DNA of 64,000 nt from CAYRXM01 sp964449465 (GTDB taxonomy: Bacteria; Chloroflexota; Anaerolineae; JAFGEY01). The notes below the pieces were generated by a model. The model did no database searches and was not told the DNA's origin. It saw only the letters and a list, made by a program, of their open reading frames with translations. Below are positions 1 through 7,283 of this stretch, piece by piece. The position numbers were made by a program, and so were the translations under genes. How positions within the stretch are numbered: position 1 is the stretch's first letter; the number at the start of each line of letters is the position of its first letter. The stretch covers positions 62,001 to 126,000 of the forward strand of contig CAYVBK010000007.1 of assembly GCA_964449465.1 (NCBI GenBank). Direction: 5' to 3'.

Positions 1-981
1 GTGATGGATGTTGCCCTCATAGCGGCACTCGTCCACCACCACCGGCTTGCGACACTGCTGCCGCCACAGCGACACCTGCTCCATATTGGGCCGCTGAATG
101 CTCTGATGTGTCACCCAGGGCTTGGAGTGATCATAGAACTCGTGGCAGTTGTGGATCGAACGCAAATGCTGATAGGGGTCACATTCCTGGACGATGCGAA
201 AAAAACGATCCCAATCCAGCATGCTCTTGGATTTCATCAAATCGTACTCGTTTGCCATAGACCACCATACATTGCGATAGGCGGCCAGGCGGGCCACCAC
301 ATAGCGCAAATAGCGGTCGTCGGTCTGCGCCTCCATCGTACCAAAGCCCCAGCGGTCATAGGGGTGAAACAAGATCAGGTCGGCCTCGATGCCCAAATCT
401 CGCAAATTGCCGACGCGCTGCTCCAGGTGACGGAAAAATGCCGGGTTAAAGCGCGTCCAATCCCAGCCCTTTTCCGGCGACCCCGCAAACGGGTAAAAAG
501 GCGGCTCGTTGTGATTGAAATCATAGTGCTTGGGAAACACACACATACGCATCTTGTTGAATGGAGCGGCGCCGAGTGTGCGCAGTGTTTGCTCTTCCAG
601 TTCGTCCCCTTGATGGTTCCACACATAACATGTCGTGCCGAACGAAAAGTGTGGCGTGCCGTCGGCATAGGCAAAATGGTAGGTGTTATGCACCCGCACC
701 GGCCCATGACTGTTCGCGGCCGGCTCGATGCAGACAAACGACCCGTGCAGGCCGTCCAGGGCGGGGCAGTTGCTGGTGGTGACATAGCTCCACTCGCCGG
801 GCGTGTCGGGCATGCAGCGCACCCGATAAATGCCCTCGCCGTCGTAAAAACCATCCGCCTGGATCGCGCGATGTTTGAATTGAAACCGCGCCCCAAAAGT
901 CACATCGAGGAAAGGGTTGCCCTCTTGGGTACCTGGCGCGCTGACCTCAAAAATGTCCCATTGTCGAACCTGCTCGCTCAT
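1..981 (-). CDS. DUF5060 / apiosidase-like glycoside hydrolase (3' end cut by window edge)
   Basis: The reading frame opens at an ATG preceded by GAGGAG and stays open for 327 codons to the window edge, so the C-terminus is missing. The first ~100 residues (start MSEQVRQWDIFEV, then EGIYRVRCMPDTPGEWSY) fit the DUF5060 beta-sandwich found at the N-terminus of cellulase/apiosidase-like enzymes. The following region (FSFGTTCYVWNHQ, MRMCVFPKHYDFN, WSMANEYDLM) reads like a DUF4038/GH140-type TIM barrel. The NEY element is probably the acid/base Glu region. No signal peptide is visible, so it likely acts in the cytoplasm on imported oligosaccharides. It is the last visible gene of a minus-strand cluster. 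The family assignment is from pattern recognition; substrate unknown. Confidence 0.75.
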   Translation of the reverse strand, partial: MSEQVRQWDIFEVSAPGTQEGNPFLDVTFGARFQFKHRAIQADGFYDGEGIYRVRCMPDTPGEWSYVTTSNCPALDGLHGSFVCIEPAANSHGPVRVHNTYHFAYADGTPHFSFGTTCYVWNHQGDELEEQTLRTLGAAPFNKMRMCVFPKHYDFNHNEPPFYPFAGSPEKGWDWTRFNPAFFRHLEQRVGNLRDLGIEADLILFHPYDRWGFGTMEAQTDDRYLRYVVARLAAYRNVWWSMANEYDLMKSKSMLDWDRFFRIVQECDPYQHLRSIHNCHEFYDHSKPWVTHQSIQRPNMEQVSLWRQQCRKPVVVDECRYEGNIHH

Positions 982-994
982 CTTGACTCCTCAA

Positions 995-1861
995 TTAGAA
1001 TATCTTGCGATAGACACGATGCACTTTGAAAGGCTTTCCGATATTGAGAAAGGCCAACAAAAATCCCACAGTTTTGCCCTCGTGTACGATCACCTTGACC
1101 ATTTCGGGGCGGGTGATCTGGAGCATTTGGGCGGCGGCGATGGCCCCATCTTCTGGCGTGACCGGGGCATATTCCCAGTTTTGGGTAAAGGTGTGATTAT
1201 AGGCATCAATGACCCCCGGCACGGCCTGGCGCACCTCATCCCACGAGGTAAAATGTTTGATCTGGAGACCGCGCCGCTCTTGCACCTTGTCGGCCAGCCG
1301 ACGCACCCGCTCAGGCAGTTCAAATTTGCGTATATCCAGACAAAACGAGGTAAAATCTACTTCTTTTTCCAGGCCGATATGCTCGACCAGGCGGTTATAG
1401 TATTCGTAATTATAAGGCATACTCATCGCCGGCAGATACTCAAATCCCCGATAGAGCATGCCGATGCCTTCAAACACGCTAAAGCCTTTGGGTCCGATGA
1501 TCCGCTCCAGTCCGCGCGCCCGACACCACGCTATCGCAGCGTCGAACAACCCATCGGCCGCCTGTTGATCGTCAATGGCGTCAAACAGGTAGAAAAACCC
1601 GCACTTTTTTTGATGATACTGGTTGTACAGGCGATTTTCCAGCACGGCGATGCGCCCGACCGTTTCTTGTCCGTTTTGAGCCAAAAAGAAATCGGCTTCC
1701 GAGTGGAGGAAAAAGGGGTTGCGTTTGCGGTTTACCTGTCGCCAGGCGTCGGAACGCATAGGCGGCACCCAATAGAGGCTGTGACGATACAGGTCAAAAG
1801 GAAACTGAACAAAACGACGGGCCAACGCCCGTCGTGTGGTGTCGAGCCGGAAAATTTGCAT
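995..1861 (-). CDS. GNAT-like acyltransferase family protein, apparently internally shortened
   Basis: Encodes 288 residues from an ATG (MQIFRLD) with GAGGAG spaced well upstream; an earlier ATG eight codons upstream lacks a good ribosome site. The N-terminal two thirds (FVQFPFDLYRHSLYWVPPM, GRIAVLENRLYNQYHQKKCGFFYLFDAIDD, GPKGFSVFEGIGML) matches a family of roughly 370-380-residue double-GNAT-fold proteins common in Chloroflexi and other bacteria. After GKTVGFLLAFLNIG the protein jumps to KVHRVYRKIF, which looks like the extreme C-terminus of that family. About 80 residues covering the second acetyl-CoA-binding lobe seem to be gone without loss of frame. It lies 13 nt upstream of the DUF5060 gene. 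Activity is doubtful if the deletion is real. Confidence 0.6.
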   Translation of the reverse strand: MQIFRLDTTRRALARRFVQFPFDLYRHSLYWVPPMRSDAWRQVNRKRNPFFLHSEADFFLAQNGQETVGRIAVLENRLYNQYHQKKCGFFYLFDAIDDQQAADGLFDAAIAWCRARGLERIIGPKGFSVFEGIGMLYRGFEYLPAMSMPYNYEYYNRLVEHIGLEKEVDFTSFCLDIRKFELPERVRRLADKVQERRGLQIKHFTSWDEVRQAVPGVIDAYNHTFTQNWEYAPVTPEDGAIAAAQMLQITRPEMVKVIVHEGKTVGFLLAFLNIGKPFKVHRVYRKIF

Positions 1862-1944
1862 ATCTCTTCTCCTCAACTCGATCATGACTCGAAAACAGCC
1901 CTGGCAGGCTCAGAGAAACCTGCCAGGGCTGAGGCCGGCGGCAC

Positions 1945-3351
1945 TTATTTGTGATAGTAAACGTCCCACCCCATATAATTGCTCAAGGCTTCGTTGATCG
2001 CGCCGGCTACCTCGGACAGGTTGATGGCGACATGGTGTTCAAAGCCGTTGGCGCAGATGTGATGGAGCAGGTCTTGCAGATTGGGAATGTGCGCCACCCC
2101 ATAGCCGCCGAACGTATCCAGCGGGTCGTTGGTAAAGGTGCCCTGGCCCAAATAGGCGCGAATTTCACCCCACTCGTCGTCGGTCGAGACGCGGCAATAG
2201 GTAAACGGCTCGGCCTTGATGCGCCCGACCACTGTGCCATAGGTGTTTTCCTTGCCCACCGTTCCGGCAATGATCTCTTGATAGTCCATCTTGGGCTGGC
2301 AGAACACCGCCTGCGGCAGATTGCTGCAATGGAACATCACACACTTGTCGGGGTCGCCGCCATAGTTGTTGTTCCAGTCGGCCAGGGCGCTGGGCGAGCC
2401 GGAGGCCAGGGTCATGGCATACATGCCGATGGCGCCAGTGATGTCGGTTTCGCACGCGCTGGGCATGAGCTTGTTGCTGAGCATACTCATCACCGTGCAG
2501 GGCACCACCCCAAAATACTCTTCCATCGAGGTCCAGCATTGCACGGCAGTGGCGACCAGTTCATTTTCGGCAATCCAGTCATCCATCACCAGGGCAAACC
2601 GGGCCATCCGGGCCAGGGCCTCGACCGAGATACCCGGCGTCGGCACATAGGCGCGAATCTCGTCCAGGCGGTCCTGCACGCGTGGATCGGCGTCGCTCAG
2701 GCGGGCGGCGCGTCCAAAGGCCTCCGACAGGTCTAGCACTTCAATGCTGATGCCGGCCTTTTCCAGCAGCTTTTCGCTATAGCGCACGGTGATAAACGCC
2801 GCCGGGCGGGCGCCCAACATGCCCAGCCGCGCCCCTCTCAGCCCGCGCACTATGCGGCAGGCCGCCGCAAACTGGCGCAAATCCTGGCGAAAGCTGGCCG
2901 ATGTGGGCGATACGGTATGCAGGGTGGTCAGCGAATAGGGGATGCCGTACTGTCGCAGGTTGTTGCAGGCCGACATTTTGCCGCAAAAACTGTCGCGACG
3001 GTCGGCTACCGTCATCTTGTCGGCTACGTCGGGGTAGGCCTGCACCAAAACCGGCACATTTAGCCCGGCCATGCGCACCGCGTTGGCCACGCCGCGCTCG
3101 TCACCAAAGTTGGGCAACGTCACCAAAATGCCATCCAGTTTTTCACGATGTTGTTTGAACAGGGCGGCGCATTTTTCGGCATCTTTGAGGCTCTCTACCG
3201 ACCCAAAAGGCGTGTCGTCGGGGCCGAGCGCAATGGCCCTGATACCCTCTTCTTCCAGCACGCGCAGCACCTCGGCCCGTCCGGTTTCGCAGAGATGCGA
3301 TGGGAAAAAACCGCGATTGCCCACAATGACACCCAAAGTTGTTTTGTTCAT
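1945..3351 (-). CDS. L-fucose/L-arabinose isomerase family protein
   Basis: 468 residues, start ATG with AGGAGAAAGGAACG upstream. The N-terminus (TTLGVIVGNRGFFPSHLCETG) and the middle (GILVTLPNFGDERGVANAVR, SACNNLRQYGIPYSLTT) match the two Rossmann-like domains of the fucose/arabinose isomerase superfamily. The conserved C-terminal half contains the expected acidic and His metal ligands (SMEEYFGVVPCTVMSML, CETDITGAIGMYA, FHCSNLPQAVF). It would interconvert an aldose and ketose, feeding deoxysugars or pentoses into central metabolism. Exact substrate cannot be told. It sits in a co-directional minus-strand cluster with a 25-nt gap to the upstream FMN reductase gene. Confidence 0.85.
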   Translation of the reverse strand: MNKTTLGVIVGNRGFFPSHLCETGRAEVLRVLEEEGIRAIALGPDDTPFGSVESLKDAEKCAALFKQHREKLDGILVTLPNFGDERGVANAVRMAGLNVPVLVQAYPDVADKMTVADRRDSFCGKMSACNNLRQYGIPYSLTTLHTVSPTSASFRQDLRQFAAACRIVRGLRGARLGMLGARPAAFITVRYSEKLLEKAGISIEVLDLSEAFGRAARLSDADPRVQDRLDEIRAYVPTPGISVEALARMARFALVMDDWIAENELVATAVQCWTSMEEYFGVVPCTVMSMLSNKLMPSACETDITGAIGMYAMTLASGSPSALADWNNNYGGDPDKCVMFHCSNLPQAVFCQPKMDYQEIIAGTVGKENTYGTVVGRIKAEPFTYCRVSTDDEWGEIRAYLGQGTFTNDPLDTFGGYGVAHIPNLQDLLHHICANGFEHHVAINLSEVAGAINEALSNYMGWDVYYHK

Positions 3352-3376
3352 CGTTCCTTTCTCCTATTAAAATGGT

Positions 3377-3931
3377 CTATCGCGCGGCCTGCTCCACCAT
3401 GGCTCGCGCCGCTTCTCGAATGGTATCCAGTTTGTACAATCGGCTCCAGCGATGCACCGGCAGCAGATCGAACGCTCGCGCCCGCACATGCTGAATCCAC
3501 CGCTCCATATTGAGCAAACACGAGATGGCCCCGCCGCCTCCACCGCCGGCGGCGGCTACGGCGATCACCGGCTTGCCCTTGAGCCGGCTGTCTTCGCCGA
3601 GAGTGGCCTCGCAGCGGCGCAGCCGGTCGGTGAGCGATTTAGCCGATTCGCTCAGGTCGCCCCAGTACACCGGCGTGACCAGCACCAGGGCATCGGCTTG
3701 CAAGATGCGGTCGTGCAAAGCCTGAAAATCATCCTGCACCTGGCACTCGTGGGCGGTGCGGCAGGTGCCCCAACCGTCGTTGCAGGCATAGCAGCGCCCT
3801 ACATCGAGGCCGTTTAGCTGCACTTCTTCGGCCTGCCCGCCGCCCAGATGCACTCCCTGCACAGCAGCGGCGGCACAGGCGGCCGTCAGGCCGTCGGTGT
3901 TGGGGCTGGAGTGGATCACTATGACATTCAT
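3377..3931 (-). CDS. NAD(P)H-dependent FMN reductase / iron-sulfur flavoprotein-like protein
   Basis: 184 residues from the ATG of MNVIVIHSSP, chosen because AGGAG lies 8 nt upstream; two in-frame upstream ATGs are too close to that site. The N-terminus is a flavodoxin-like phosphate loop (IHSSPNTDGLT). The Cys-rich stretch CYACNDGWGTCRTAHECQ followed by DDF is the signature seen in iron-sulfur flavoproteins and related reductases. VTPVYWGDLSESAKSLTDR is the conserved flavin-binding segment. The gene lies 19 nt downstream of the glutaredoxin-PDZ gene, suggesting a redox role. Whether the Cys cluster binds a 4Fe-4S centre is unproven. Confidence 0.8.
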   Translation of the reverse strand: MNVIVIHSSPNTDGLTAACAAAAVQGVHLGGGQAEEVQLNGLDVGRCYACNDGWGTCRTAHECQVQDDFQALHDRILQADALVLVTPVYWGDLSESAKSLTDRLRRCEATLGEDSRLKGKPVIAVAAAGGGGGGAISCLLNMERWIQHVRARAFDLLPVHRWSRLYKLDTIREAARAMVEQAAR

Positions 3932-3950
3932 CGTCATTTCTCCTTTCAAA

Positions 3951-4469
3951 TCAAAATCCCACTTGCAGGTTCAACTGCTGTCCGGTGCGCCACACCACCA
4001 GCGGCGCGGTCTGATTGTTGCGCAGGCCAGCCATGATGCGGTGAACATCGGCATCGCTGCGCACCGGCTGCCCGGCCAGTTGCACGATCACGTCGCCGAC
4101 CTGCACGCCGGCCCAGGCTGCCGCCGAGCGCGGCGTGACCCGTCCCACCAGGGCGCCGGTCGGCAGCGATAGCCCCTTTTTGGCGGCCATCGTGGCCGCA
4201 TCGGCCACCGAGACGCCCAGTTTGGGAAACTGGCTCATCCGCCGCGTCAAGAGTTGGTCAATGGCCGGCTGGTTGAAACCCACCACCACCTGATCATCCA
4301 CCGTCACTACCGGCACGCCCTGCTGCCCCGACAGGCGCACCATCTCGGCGGCGGCGCGCGGGTTGCGGCTGACATCCACCTCGGCAAACGGCACATTGCG
4401 TCGCTGCAAATACATTTTTACCTGATGGCAGTAACCACATGTTGGAGTTGTGTAAACGATCACGCTCAT
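3951..4469 (-). CDS. glutaredoxin-PDZ fusion protein
   Basis: 172 residues. Residues 1-~78 are a glutaredoxin fold: YTTPTCGYCHQVKMYL has a CGYC redox motif at residues 11-14, and QGVPVVTVDDQVVVGFN carries the cis-Pro loop. Residues ~85-172 form a PDZ domain (LPTGALVGRVTPRSAAAWAGVQVGDVIVQLAGQPV, a carboxylate-binding-type loop and helix). No signal peptide or membrane segment is present, so it is cytoplasmic. The combination suggests a dithiol reductase steered to partners by a peptide-binding module. Start ATG follows AAGGTGAAAT. It is separated by 3 nt from the URO-D-like gene upstream, implying co-transcription. Confidence 0.85.
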   Translation of the reverse strand: MSVIVYTTPTCGYCHQVKMYLQRRNVPFAEVDVSRNPRAAAEMVRLSGQQGVPVVTVDDQVVVGFNQPAIDQLLTRRMSQFPKLGVSVADAATMAAKKGLSLPTGALVGRVTPRSAAAWAGVQVGDVIVQLAGQPVRSDADVHRIMAGLRNNQTAPLVVWRTGQQLNLQVGF

Positions 4470-4472
4470 ATT

Positions 4473-5564
4473 TCACCTTGAAATATCTTCTTGTTGCAAT
4501 AGTTTCAAAAAGGCAGCGGCGTCTTGAGGGTCGTTCAGTTCGCCGCCATGCGAGACCGCCAGCAAAAAGCCTTTGCCGCCCAGGTTTTGCACAATTCGCC
4601 GCGCTCCTTGCGGTCCCACAAAGACCTGACACAGCTTGCCACCATCGCGGATGCGTTTGAGCAGCGGCAGCCATTGATCAGGCGAGGGCTGTCCATCGCC
4701 GGGAATCCATTGGATGCCGCGCAGCCGTTCGATGCCCAACAGCAGGTCGAGGTGCGGAATCTCGCCTTTGCCGTCCAGGTGATAAAAGCCGTGATCCAGA
4801 TGCGTACAGCAAGCGGTCAGATCGGGGATGACAAACCGCTCAAACATGGCCGGAGAAATCATGTACGAAAAATCGCATTGCAGCATATAGGTCTTGCCAG
4901 TTGACCAGATCGGCGTCCAGCATGTGCTGCCGCGGCAGGCCGGTCGGATTGCTGCATCCTGCTCGTCATAATAGCGCAGCCACAGGCGGGTGATCTCGCC
5001 GACCAGCCGATCTACCTGCTCTGGCTGATCGACCAGGTCCAACAGCAGCAGGTCGGTGCCGCGCAGCGAAGCCAGGATGTCCAGGTTACCGCCCAGATCG
5101 GTGCAGCCGATGGCGACCTGTCCGTTCCATCGCCGCACGGCCTCTTGGGTGATGGCCTGGACGCGCTGCCACCACATATTGTCGGTGTCATAGCGGGGGT
5201 GAATATCGGGCAGGTCAGTGGGGCCGGCCGGCTCAAACCAGGTGGTCTCGGACGGCTCGGTGACGGTATGGACGCTCGCCCCAACAAACCCGGCCATAAT
5301 GCCTGGCCCGAAATTGATCCACATATAGGGGAAGGCGTCGCCATAGTAGCGCGTGGCTGCCAGGAGTGGCTCGTACAGGTCAATCACCTCTGCGGCCGGC
5401 ATAGACAGGGGATAATTGCTCATAAAGCCGCGTCGCTGGGGCAAAGACACATCGTCCAGACCCCAAAAGACGACCAGGGGGCGATCCAGTTCGCCAGCCC
5501 ACCAGGCCATCGTGTCACGCTCGACACGTTCCCAGTCTTGGGGGGTGAATTGAATGTCGGGCAT
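4473..5564 (-). CDS. uroporphyrinogen decarboxylase (URO-D)-like family protein
   Basis: 363 residues with a good site (AAGGAGCCTGT) before the ATG. The fold signature is that of the broad URO-D/MtaA family: WINFGPGIMAGFVGA, GCTDLGGNLDILASLRGTDL, QCDFSYMISPAMFERFVIPDL, HLDGKGEIPHLDLLL, IQWIPGDGQ. The family contains haem decarboxylases and corrinoid-dependent methyltransferases. No haem genes are nearby and HxDG-type metal ligands are present, so a methyl- or demethylation reaction is as likely as haem synthesis. It heads the minus-strand sugar/redox cluster. About 170 nt of upstream sequence includes a hairpin repeat. Confidence 0.75.
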   Translation of the reverse strand: MPDIQFTPQDWERVERDTMAWWAGELDRPLVVFWGLDDVSLPQRRGFMSNYPLSMPAAEVIDLYEPLLAATRYYGDAFPYMWINFGPGIMAGFVGASVHTVTEPSETTWFEPAGPTDLPDIHPRYDTDNMWWQRVQAITQEAVRRWNGQVAIGCTDLGGNLDILASLRGTDLLLLDLVDQPEQVDRLVGEITRLWLRYYDEQDAAIRPACRGSTCWTPIWSTGKTYMLQCDFSYMISPAMFERFVIPDLTACCTHLDHGFYHLDGKGEIPHLDLLLGIERLRGIQWIPGDGQPSPDQWLPLLKRIRDGGKLCQVFVGPQGARRIVQNLGGKGFLLAVSHGGELNDPQDAAAFLKLLQQEDISR

Positions 5565-5637
5565 ACAGGCTCCTTCCTGAGCGTAATTTCTATTTTGGTT
5601 GATTGTGGGTGGTGGTTTTACCAGGTATTGGTCAAGT

Positions 5638-5672
5638 CAGGTGTTGGTTGAGCTTGTCAAAGCCAACACCTG
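5638..5672. repeat. palindromic hairpin repeat (TTGAGC-TGTC family, copy 1)
   Basis: Ten-base arms CAGGTGTTGG and CCAACACCTG flank a loop containing TTGAGCTTGTCAAAG. The same loop with shorter arms recurs at 63898-63922 and a fragment (TTGAGCCTGTC) occurs near 12978. It occupies most of the 174-nt gap between the URO-D-like gene and the ferritin-like gene; nothing else is visible in that gap. Confidence 0.7.
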
Positions 5673-5738
5673 GTCAAATTGGCAGTGGTTTTGACGGTGT
5701 TCTATCGAACGCACTCAACCGACGCTTGGGGTCTGGTT

Positions 5739-6236
5739 CTATACGGCTATGACCTGCCGCCGCCGCGCCGTTGACTGGAATTCCAGTGGAAAGTCTATCA
5801 GCAGTGCACTCAGGTGGCTGGTGAGTTGGCTGCGCAAAAACGTGCGCAGTTTGTCGGTGGGAGCAAAATGCTCGGTCAAAAAGGAAAAAATCGCATTGGT
5901 TTCGGCATTTTCCATCTCGGTGGCTAATTGATAGGCGTCATCGAGGTTTTTGACCGATGCCAATGTATTTTCGAGGGAAAACTGGAGAATTTTTTGCGCA
6001 TCTTGTAATATAGTCGGGTCGGCCGGCGCGGCCAGTTGCGCATCTTCGAGCGAATCTGCCAGTTGCCGCAGCCAGTCGGCATGGGCAGCCTCTTGACGGG
6101 CATACATGTCCCAGAATTGTGCCACCTCATGGTATGCCGCAAATCGTTCGGTCATCCGGGTGTATAACGTTTCGGCGGCTCGTTCGGCCAGGATGGCCAG
6201 ATTGAACAGGTCGGCTATGGTGTTTGAAGCAGACAT
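5739..6236 (-). CDS. ferritin-like di-iron domain protein
   Basis: 165 residues from the ATG of MSASNTIADLF, chosen because AAGGAGG lies just upstream. The sequence is all-helical with the spaced carboxylate/His pattern of rubrerythrin-type ferritin-like proteins: AERAAETLYTRM, YARQEAAHADWLRQL, AYQLATEMENAETNAIFSFL. It has no rubredoxin domain. It is probably a peroxide-reducing or iron-handling protein. It is the third gene of a unit beginning with glutaredoxin and the thioredoxin reductase-rubredoxin fusion, 23 nt downstream of the latter, which would provide electrons. The di-iron ligands are inferred from spacing. Confidence 0.8.
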   Translation of the reverse strand: MSASNTIADLFNLAILAERAAETLYTRMTERFAAYHEVAQFWDMYARQEAAHADWLRQLADSLEDAQLAAPADPTILQDAQKILQFSLENTLASVKNLDDAYQLATEMENAETNAIFSFLTEHFAPTDKLRTFLRSQLTSHLSALLIDFPLEFQSTARRRQVIAV

Positions 6237-6259
6237 GATCCCTCCTTGTGAAACCAGGG

Positions 6260-6748
6260 TTAAAAGGCAAATCGCTCGAAACGGTCGCGGTCGGCCTTGC
6301 AGATGGGGCATTTGAGCGGCGGCTGCGGGCGGGCGCACAAATAGCCGCATACCTTGCACCGCCACACCGGGATGCCGCTGGTCGTCCAGCCCACCAACTC
6401 GTGCTGATGCGCCTGTTCGACCGGTATACTGCCGCGCCGCTCGGGTACCGGTTCGGCCCGCTCGAGTCCTGTGGCAATCTCTTCCGAAACATACAAGGCG
6501 CAGTAGCACGCCCCAAACTCGGCCAGATCAGGGTCGCGGTAATCGCATGGGCAGATGATGTCCAGATCGCGCTCGCGCACGCCTTCGGCCAGACGACAGG
6601 GACACGACCAGTAGCCATAGCGCTGCTCGTTGGTCAGCAGTCCGTCCATCAGGTCCATCACCAGAGCGCGGTCGGGGTTCAAAAAATAGCCCGCCGCCAG
6701 GGCCTCGCGGTTCAGTCGCTCGTACAATGCCTGCGCTGCATCGCTCAT
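6260..6748 (-). CDS. ferredoxin-thioredoxin reductase catalytic subunit fused to rubredoxin
   Basis: 162 residues. Cys pairs at CPCR (49/51), CPCDYR (66/68) and CYC (81/83) match the ferredoxin-thioredoxin reductase beta-chain pattern that holds a 4Fe-4S cluster next to a redox disulfide. Residues ~125-158 form a rubredoxin-like knuckle pair (WRCKVCGYLC and LKCPICKADRDRF). The protein would pass one-electron donors (ferredoxin or its own rubredoxin) to a dithiol partner. The partner is probably the glutaredoxin-like protein encoded just upstream, with which it shares an ATGA stop/start overlap. No variable (alpha) chain is seen, as in non-photosynthetic homologues. Confidence 0.9.
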   Translation of the reverse strand: MSDAAQALYERLNREALAAGYFLNPDRALVMDLMDGLLTNEQRYGYWSCPCRLAEGVRERDLDIICPCDYRDPDLAEFGACYCALYVSEEIATGLERAEPVPERRGSIPVEQAHQHELVGWTTSGIPVWRCKVCGYLCARPQPPLKCPICKADRDRFERFAF

Positions 6749-6996
6749 AGCCCCAACGCCTCACGCAGTTGATCTTCTTTGAACCCGGCGATGACCTGCT
6801 GATCGTCTATTATGATGGTAGGAAAGGTGGCCTTGGGGTTCCACTGTCGCACCGTCTCCAAAACCTGGTCCTTTTCGACGCCGCGCAGCAGGTCTACGTA
6901 AACATAGTCATATTGAACATCGTGATCGTCCAGAAAGGCCTTGGCTTTTTTACACCAGCCGCATGTGCTGAGGGCGTACATCATTACTTTTTTCAC
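6745..6996 (-). CDS. glutaredoxin-like dithiol protein
   Basis: 83 residues from a GTG (VKKVMMYAL) with AAGGAG 8 nt upstream; an upstream ATG in the same frame (MTGQGEAT) precedes the ribosome site and is rejected. STCGWCKKAKAFL carries the CGWC motif at residues 12-15, and ATFPTIIIDDQQVIAGF is the cis-Pro/GSH-site strand. It overlaps the reductase gene by the ATGA tetranucleotide, so the two are translationally coupled and this is the probable substrate of that reductase. A consensus-like promoter lies just upstream. Confidence 0.88.
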   Translation of the reverse strand: MKKVMMYALSTCGWCKKAKAFLDDHDVQYDYVYVDLLRGVEKDQVLETVRQWNPKATFPTIIIDDQQVIAGFKEDQLREALGL

Positions 6997-7050
6997 CGTT
7001 GCTTCTCCTTGCCCGGTCAAACCGGAATATGGATCGTGCTGTAGACTCTT

Positions 7051-7079
7051 ATTGTACCAAAAGAGGCGTGCTTTGGCAA
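7051..7079 (-). promoter_or_regulatory. sigma70-type promoter of the glutaredoxin operon
   Basis: On the minus strand TTGCCA and TACAAT are spaced by 17 nt and lie 55 nt upstream of the GTG start. The -35 overlaps the T-run of the terminator ending the superoxide reductase unit. Confidence 0.6.
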
Positions 7080-7115
7080 AAAAAGCGGGTCACGCTGGAA
7101 TCGGCGTAACCCGCT
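7078..7115 (-). terminator. intrinsic terminator downstream of superoxide reductase unit
   Basis: On the minus strand AGCGGGTTACGC pairs with GCGTGACCCGCT (one mismatch) across a 7-nt loop and is followed by TTTTTTT. It lies about 170 nt past the superoxide reductase stop. Confidence 0.65.
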
Positions 7116-7150
7116 ATATGGTTTTTCTGGGTTGCAGATGTCACGCTTGT

Positions 7151-7244
7151 AACGTGACTACACGTTGCCTCACCTGGATGTCGGAATCCCGAACTTGTTC
7201 GGAGGCATCCCACTTGAGAATGTCGGAATCCCGAACTTGTTCGG
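7151..7244. repeat. short palindromes in the gap between the two redox operons
   Basis: Two 25-bp direct copies (7178-7202 and 7220-7244) begin ATGTCGGAATC and each ends in the perfect palindrome CCGAAC-TT-GTTCGG; their starts are 42 bp apart. Just before them lies another palindrome, AACGTG-ACTA-CACGTT (7151-7166). They sit between the superoxide reductase stop and its terminator, so they are transcribed, and could be RNA hairpins or protein-binding sites. The half-site resembles a LexA half-site but the spacer is 2 rather than 4. Confidence 0.7.
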
Positions 7245-7283
7245 GGACACCTCGCTACTGCTCAAGGGTCTCCGATGGCCTGC

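Noticed and set aside
1..1029. A 342-codon plus-strand frame at the window start
   Set aside because: It is antisense to the DUF5060 glycosidase frame, which has a ribosome site and recognisable domains.
5565..5738. Cobalamin riboswitch before the URO-D-like gene
   Set aside because: The gap is short and holds a simple hairpin repeat; the conserved B12-box and core were not found.
7189..7244. LexA boxes
   Set aside because: The Gram-positive-type box needs CGAAC-N4-GTTCG; here the spacer is 2 nt, and the sites are not at a promoter of an SOS gene.
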